NCBI GenBank assembly: GCA_009840445.1
Contig: VXNS01000071.1
Span: 1-40,901 of the forward strand
Source: Synechococcus sp. SB0662_bin_14
GTDB taxonomy: Bacteria; Cyanobacteriota; Cyanobacteriia; PCC-6307; Cyanobiaceae
Reading direction: 5' to 3'
DNA: 40,901 nucleotides
This document shows, in pieces, positions 34,977-40,901 of this stretch. The position numbers and the translations under genes were made by a program. A model generated the notes under the pieces. That model ran no database searches. It saw nothing but the letters and a program-made list of their open reading frames with translations, and was not told the DNA's origin. How positions within the stretch are numbered: position 1 is the first letter of the stretch; each line of letters begins with the position of its first letter.

Positions 34977-36011
34977 TCAGGCAGCGGGACTGCTCAGGCC
35001 CATCTCTCTGTGCAGCATGTCCACGGTCCCCGGGCACAGGTAGTGGTCAACACAGCGGAGATTGGGGACCCGTAACATCTGGGAACGATGCTGACGAATG
35101 GTGGCCTCCACCAGGGTATGGCTTGGCTGGTCACACAGGACCGTGCCTGAGGCTCTGCAAAGACTCAGCAGTTGCTTCTTCCCGGCATGGGGGTTGTCCA
35201 GGTCCACCACGGCGGTCATCACCAGCAACTCTTGCCCGCGCTGGGCTTGGAGAATCAATTCTGCCGCACGGAGGATCCCGGAGCTGATGCTCACCAGACC
35301 CACACAACTGTCCGTGCGAAGCTGGGCAATGATGTTGAGTTCGCTGTCAAAGGAGTTGAGGTCCAGGGCCAGGCAACGCACTTGATGGACTCTGGCCACC
35401 TCCTCTGCCGGCTTGAGAAAGTAGCGGCTGGTCACCACTGTGGCCTTCTTGCCCTTTTGGGCAAGGGCCGCCAAGCGCTGGCCCAGGCATTCCAGGGAAG
35501 CCGCAGCCACAGGAATCGGCAACGTGGTCAACTCCCTGGCCATGAGTTGGGCAGCCCCCAGATCCTCTTGTGGTGTACTTGCCAGCACCTGGACGCCACA
35601 ACTGATGCGCCAGTTGATTTCCGTGGTGAGCCGTTGCAGGGCCTCTTGCAGAGTGAGGCCGCCACAGAGCAGGGTGCTAATGCAGCGTTCCACCTCCTGG
35701 CCAATGCATTGACCGGGATGTGGGCTGGCAACATCGCCGCGCTGGCCGGCTTTCTTTTTGGGATTGCTGGGGGTTTGGCCGCGCACGTACACTCCTGAGC
35801 CGGCCACGGCCTCGACAATGCCGCAGGCCTCCAGTTGCCGATAGACCTTGCTGACCGTGTTGCGATGCAGGTTGGTCTGCATGGCCAACTGCCGTGTGCT
35901 GGGCAGGCGATGTCCAGGGAGGTAGAACCGGGATGCAATGGCGAAGGACAGTTGGCTGTAGAGTTGCAAAGAGGCGGATACAGGGATGTCGGATTGCACC
36001 TGGAAGCGCAC
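34977..36011 (-). CDS. GntR family transcriptional regulator
   Basis: 344 residues. The N-terminal winged helix (residues about 10-75: [60 protein letters not shown]) is a clear GntR DNA-binding domain. The C-terminal half is the ligand or effector domain typical of a conserved picocyanobacterial GntR protein ([37 protein letters not shown]). Effector and targets unknown. I start at the GTG at 36011 (then [17 protein letters not shown]); a TTG at 36026 is the alternative. It lies 26 bp after infC and before cysE, all in one direction, so probably one transcript. Confidence 0.88.
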   Translation of the reverse strand: MRFQVQSDIPVSASLQLYSQLSFAIASRFYLPGHRLPSTRQLAMQTNLHRNTVSKVYRQLEACGIVEAVAGSGVYVRGQTPSNPKKKAGQRGDVASPHPGQCIGQEVERCISTLLCGGLTLQEALQRLTTEINWRISCGVQVLASTPQEDLGAAQLMARELTTLPIPVAAASLECLGQRLAALAQKGKKATVVTSRYFLKPAEEVARVHQVRCLALDLNSFDSELNIIAQLRTDSCVGLVSISSGILRAAELILQAQRGQELLVMTAVVDLDNPHAGKKQLLSLCRASGTVLCDQPSHTLVEATIRQHRSQMLRVPNLRCVDHYLCPGTVDMLHREMGLSSPAA

Positions 36012-36037
36012 GTGGACAGTTTGCAACTGTCACAAGC

Positions 36038-36742
36038 CTACGGCATGGTCCCGTCCCGCGCCACAACGGCTGGATTGGATTTCACCGGACGACGAGGACG
36101 GGACCGGGGGTGCTCCCCGCTGGAAGGGGCCGAGCCACTCTTGACGACTGGATTGCTGCTGCCTGGTCGGGCGGGTTTGTCGGGTTTTACAAGCGGCGTA
36201 CGGCGCGGGGTCAGGAACATGATCATGTTGCGTCCCTCCCGCTTGGGCGTCTGCTGGACTTCGGCCTGCTCCTCCAAATCACCGGCCAAGCGTAAAAGCA
36301 GCTTTTCCGCCAAGCTCACGTGCTGGATCTCCCGGCCACGGAAGATGACCGTGCATTTCACCTTGTCACCGGCCTTGAGGAACCGGCTGGCCTGCTTAAT
36401 GCGCACATCGTAGTCGTGCTGGTCAATCTTGTAGCGCATTTTTACCTCTTTCACCTCGGTCTGATGGGACTTTTTCTTGGCCTCCTTGGCCTTTTTCTCC
36501 TGCTCGAACTTGAATTTTCCATAGTCCATCACCCGGCAGACGGGGGGACTGGCCTTTTCGCTCACCAACACCAAGTCCAACTCCCGCTCCTGGGCAACCT
36601 GTAACGCCTCGTCCCGGCTGATGACGCCAAGCTGGGTTCCGTCGGCATCAACAACCCGCAGGGTGGGGTAGGTGATCCGCTCGTTGATGTTGGGAAGCTC
36701 GCGGACCGGGAGACGGCGATCAAAGCGGGGACGAGGGGCCAA
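36038..36742 (-). CDS. infC: Translation initiation factor IF-3
   Basis: Keeps ribosomal subunits apart and checks start-codon pairing. 234 residues: N-domain with [20 protein letters not shown] and [20 protein letters not shown], a Lys-rich linker [17 protein letters not shown], the C-domain [20 protein letters not shown] with [16 protein letters not shown], then a Pro/Arg/Ser-rich tail of about 55 residues. No ATG or GTG is available in frame before conserved sequence: the only standard start is TTG at 36742. A non-AUG infC start is a known device for autoregulation, since IF-3 rejects weak start codons. It follows miaA by 56 bp. Confidence 0.95.
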   Translation of the reverse strand: MAPRPRFDRRLPVRELPNINERITYPTLRVVDADGTQLGVISRDEALQVAQERELDLVLVSEKASPPVCRVMDYGKFKFEQEKKAKEAKKKSHQTEVKEVKMRYKIDQHDYDVRIKQASRFLKAGDKVKCTVIFRGREIQHVSLAEKLLLRLAGDLEEQAEVQQTPKREGRNMIMFLTPRRTPLVKPDKPARPGSSNPVVKSGSAPSSGEHPRSRPRRPVKSNPAVVARDGTMP

Positions 36743-36798
36743 ATTTGCGGTGGTGGGTGAGGTGAGGGCCGACGAGAAGCCCTGAATGGAAATTCATC

Positions 36799-37746
36799 CT
36801 AAGCCGAGGCGGGTGGGCCGTCGGTCGGTTTTCTCACCAAATCGACAATGTTTTGTCGCAGATCCTGGGTAATGGTGTGCCAAAGCCGTGGCTGGGGGGC
36901 GGTGAGCCAGTGGGGCTGATGCTGTCCACGAAACCACGTGAACTGCCGCTTGGCATACTGGCGGGTGCGACGGTTGATGGCAGCCACGGCCTGCTGACGG
37001 TCCATGCGCCCCGTCAGCAGTTGACAGGCCTCCCGGTAGCCTATGGTCTTCAGGAGCGGCAGCTCCGGCCCGAAGCGCTCCATGAGCTGCTGCGTTTCTT
37101 CCAGCAGGCCACCAGCCACCATGGCTGCGGTGCGTTGGTGAATGCGCTGGTGGAGATCCTCCGGGGCCAGACCAATTTCCAGGACGGTATAGGTGGGAGG
37201 ACGGCGGCGTTGCTGAGGGGAAGGGGCACAGCCGGTGCCGTAGACGACTTCCAGCGCCCGTTGGGTTCGTACCCTGTCGTTGGGGTGAATGCGGTGGGCG
37301 GCCGCGGGATCGGCACAGCGCAGCAAACCATGGCAGTGGGGCTGCCCCAAGGCGGTCAGTTGGCGCCGCAGGGCCGGCTGGGGAGGCAGCGCCGGGGGGT
37401 GCAGTCCCTGGGTGACGGCCGCCACGTAGAGCCCGCTGCCTCCCACCAGCAGCGGGGTGATCCCGCGCCGGTGAAACCGGAGGATGCACTGCCGGGCCAG
37501 GGCCTGGAACTCCTGAACCGTCATGGGCTGGTCGGGATCCCGCAGATCCAGCAGGCAATGGGTGGCCAGGCGCTGCTGCGCCGGGGTGGCCTTGGCAGTC
37601 CCCACGTCCATCCCCCGGTACACTTGGCGGGAATCCGCGTTGAGGACGGGGAGGTTGAGGCGACAGGCCATATCCAGCGCCAGGGCAGACTTGCCACTGG
37701 CCGTGGGGCCCAGGATCACGATGAGGCCTGGTTGCTGGTGACCCAT
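36799..37746 (-). CDS. miaA: tRNA dimethylallyltransferase
   Basis: Adds a dimethylallyl group to A37 of tRNAs that read UNN codons. 315 residues: P-loop VILGPTASGKSALALDMA (about 10-27), LPVLNADSRQVYRGMDVGTA, the DPDQPMTVQEFQ segment, LLVGGSGLYVAAVTQGL, NDRVRTQRALEV, GYREACQLLTG and RQYAKRQFTWFRGQ. Length and order match the family. The ATG at 37746 opens the miaA-infC-gntR-cysE group, divergent from gyrB with 150 bp between starts. Confidence 0.96.
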   Translation of the reverse strand: MGHQQPGLIVILGPTASGKSALALDMACRLNLPVLNADSRQVYRGMDVGTAKATPAQQRLATHCLLDLRDPDQPMTVQEFQALARQCILRFHRRGITPLLVGGSGLYVAAVTQGLHPPALPPQPALRRQLTALGQPHCHGLLRCADPAAAHRIHPNDRVRTQRALEVVYGTGCAPSPQQRRRPPTYTVLEIGLAPEDLHQRIHQRTAAMVAGGLLEETQQLMERFGPELPLLKTIGYREACQLLTGRMDRQQAVAAINRRTRQYAKRQFTWFRGQHQPHWLTAPQPRLWHTITQDLRQNIVDLVRKPTDGPPASA

Positions 37747-37797
37747 GGGGAAACTCCGATCCTGAAATACCGCCGTCGGGTCTGGGAAACCCGATGG

Positions 37798-39887
<2,090 letters not shown>

Positions 39888-39888
<1 letters not shown>

Positions 39889-40238
39889 TGCCCACACACT
39901 TTTTTCCCACCATAGCGGGATGGTCCCCCCTCAGTCCCCAGCACACCACGGCAGGACGGTGGGCCTGGATGCTGAGCATGGCGTTGCTGCTCCCCATCGG
40001 CTTGCCTGCCGGTGGGGCGCGCCTTGAATCCAGCAGATCCCGCCAGCGGCAACCCGGCGATCCCCTGCTGGCTGCCCAGGCCACCAGTTTACGCCGCGAA
40101 CCCCTGGTCGGCGCCCCGCAGGGTTTACCCTTGCCCGTCGGTACACCCTTGCAGGGCCTGATGTGCTGGCACGATGGTCGAGATCTGTGGCTGCGGGTCA
40201 CAAGTTGTCAAGGTCGGGGCTGGGTGCGTCTCGGCTGA
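39888..40238 (+). CDS. Small secreted protein, SH3-like, following gyrB
   Basis: 116 residues. A hydrophobic stretch, WAWMLSMALLLPIGLPAGGA (about 26-45), looks like a signal peptide or membrane anchor with a long N-region. The remainder ends in GLPLPVGTPLQGLMCWHDGR and DLWLRVTSCQGRGWVRLG, a pattern of short strands with W-L-R-V and G-W-V-R that resembles bacterial SH3-like domains. The ATG at 39888 overlaps the gyrB stop by one base (tgatg), so translation is probably coupled. Small proteins of this kind follow gyrB in picocyanobacteria. Function unknown; periplasmic location is inferred. Confidence 0.62.
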
Positions 40239-40305
40239 CACAGATCAAGAGACCTTTCCATCAAACTCCTCGGGTTCCCCGTCTCGCCCCTGTCCACCTC
40301 ACTCA

Positions 40306-40315
40306 CCCCCCCCCC
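40306..40315 (+). repeat. Homopolymeric C10 tract abutting a start codon
   Basis: Ten consecutive C residues end directly at the ATG at 40316 of the secreted 18-residue-repeat protein, where a ribosome-binding site would normally lie. Tracts of this length slip during replication. No Shine-Dalgarno sequence is visible between 40290 and 40315. Confidence 0.9.
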
Positions 40316-40901
40316 ATGACTCGCTCCTCTCGCCTTCCTCTTCCCCAAGTGTTGGCTGCTCCCGTTGTGGCTGGTTCGCTCTTCCTCCTCCCTGCGAGTC
40401 TCGCTCAGACGAATCAGAACAATGGGGAGGGGAGGCCTCAAGAAGCGATAGAAGTCGTTGATCCCCAAGAACTATTACAGGAAGAATTAAATCAAGTAAA
40501 AGCAGAACTTACAACACAAACACAAGAATATAAAGACGATCTGTCTGAACGTAAAAATAAGACAATGGAAGAAATGGCAGAGATCAGTGAAGACTTTAGA
40601 GACGATGTCAATACAATGCAGACTGAGATAGGCAAGCTCTTGGATCAGACCAAAGATCAAGCCACTATAATACAGACCGAGATGGGTAGCCTCCTGAATC
40701 AAACTAGAAGTCAAGCCACCACGATACAGACTGAGATGGAGAAATTCCTGGATCAGGCCGAAAATCAAGCCAATACCATGCAGACCGAGATGGGCAGCCT
40801 CCTGAATCAGACTAGAAATCAAGCCACCACGATACAGACTGAGATGGAGAAATTCCTGGATCAGGCCGAAAATCAAGCCAATACCATGCAGACCGAGATG
40901 G
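40316..40901 (+). CDS. Secreted protein with 18-residue helical repeats (5' part; runs off the window)
   Basis: 195 complete codons are visible. Residues 1-31 form a signal peptide (MTRSSRLPLPQ, then VLAAPVVAGSLFLLPASLAQ). An acidic helical region follows (QELLQEELNQVKAELTTQTQ). From about residue 100 the protein is built of 18-residue units alternating two types: TMQTEMGSLLNQTRNQAT and TIQTEMEKFLDQAENQAN. Eighteen residues make five turns of an alpha-helix, so the repeats keep the same face and would form a long straight rod. Codon use (ATA, ACA, AGA, GAA, AAA) is far more A/T-rich than in neighbouring genes. No family recognised; surface or periplasmic rod is inferred. Confidence 0.85.
   Translation, partial: MTRSSRLPLPQVLAAPVVAGSLFLLPASLAQTNQNNGEGRPQEAIEVVDPQELLQEELNQVKAELTTQTQEYKDDLSERKNKTMEEMAEISEDFRDDVNTMQTEIGKLLDQTKDQATIIQTEMGSLLNQTRSQATTIQTEMEKFLDQAENQANTMQTEMGSLLNQTRNQATTIQTEMEKFLDQAENQANTMQTEM
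40613..40901 (+). repeat. 54-bp coding repeats in a 108-bp higher-order array
   Basis: Units start at 40613, 40667, 40721, 40775 and 40829, with a sixth begun at 40883. Units 40721-40774 and 40829-40882 are identical over all 54 bases, and identity continues to the end of the window, so the pair of units (108 bp) was duplicated very recently. The array continues beyond the window. Confidence 0.93.

Overview
The window is GC-rich, densely packed bacterial DNA from a marine-type picocyanobacterium (Synechococcus/Prochlorococcus group). Cyanobacterial markers are photosystem II PsbZ next to ribH, a ferredoxin-thioredoxin reductase catalytic chain in front of sufBCDS, a SufR repressor with the Fe-S cysteine pattern, HemJ, CobN, and the order gyrB / miaA-infC-gntR-cysE / secA. 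Several things are unusual for free-living marine Synechococcus: a TonB-dependent receptor, an adhesin-like secreted protein, many small coiled-coil proteins and visible gene debris. Together they suggest a host-associated relative, for instance a sponge symbiont of the Candidatus Synechococcus spongiarum type. That assignment is inference from protein character and gene order, not a database match.

Layout. 1-1.3 kb holds the 5' part of a large secreted repeat protein (minus strand) with an 8-bp tandem repeat in front of it. 1.66-6.24 kb holds ilvE and cobN, divergent from a 34-bp gap. 6.27-10.3 kb is a looser stretch: a membrane-anchored coiled-coil protein plus a remnant of a second copy's tail, a small conserved protein, a PHP-domain phosphoesterase, hemJ, a decayed PLD-SNF2 helicase pseudogene, and a tiny membrane coiled-coil protein. 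A decayed copy of the hemJ 5' end lies at 10.4 kb, so the helicase debris sits between two direct copies of hemJ sequence. 10.5-12.4 kb has glutathione reductase and another coiled-coil ORF. 12.3-18.3 kb is the iron-sulfur assembly locus (sufR divergent from ftrC-sufB-sufC-sufD-sufS) with a palindromic operator candidate. 18.35-24.15 kb has an S9 peptidase, peptide deformylase, small proteins, rpsU, rpsN and pnp. 24.3-29.7 kb has the TonB-dependent receptor and mutS on the minus strand. 29.8-31.2 kb has psbZ, ribH, tRNA-Gly(GCC) and a GNAT acetyltransferase whose stop codon lies inside the tRNA. 31.3-39.9 kb has secA, then cysE, gntR, infC and miaA on the minus strand, then gyrB. The window ends in a small secreted protein and the start of a secreted protein built of 18-residue repeats, with a C10 tract touching its start codon.

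Function. Most genes are core housekeeping (Fe-S clusters, redox, translation, RNA turnover, secretion, replication topology, cofactors). The accessory signal is in surface or coiled-coil genes with simple repeats at their 5' ends, and in the scar-like hemJ duplication around a dead helicase. I see no CRISPR array, rRNA operon, intact transposase or complete defence system.
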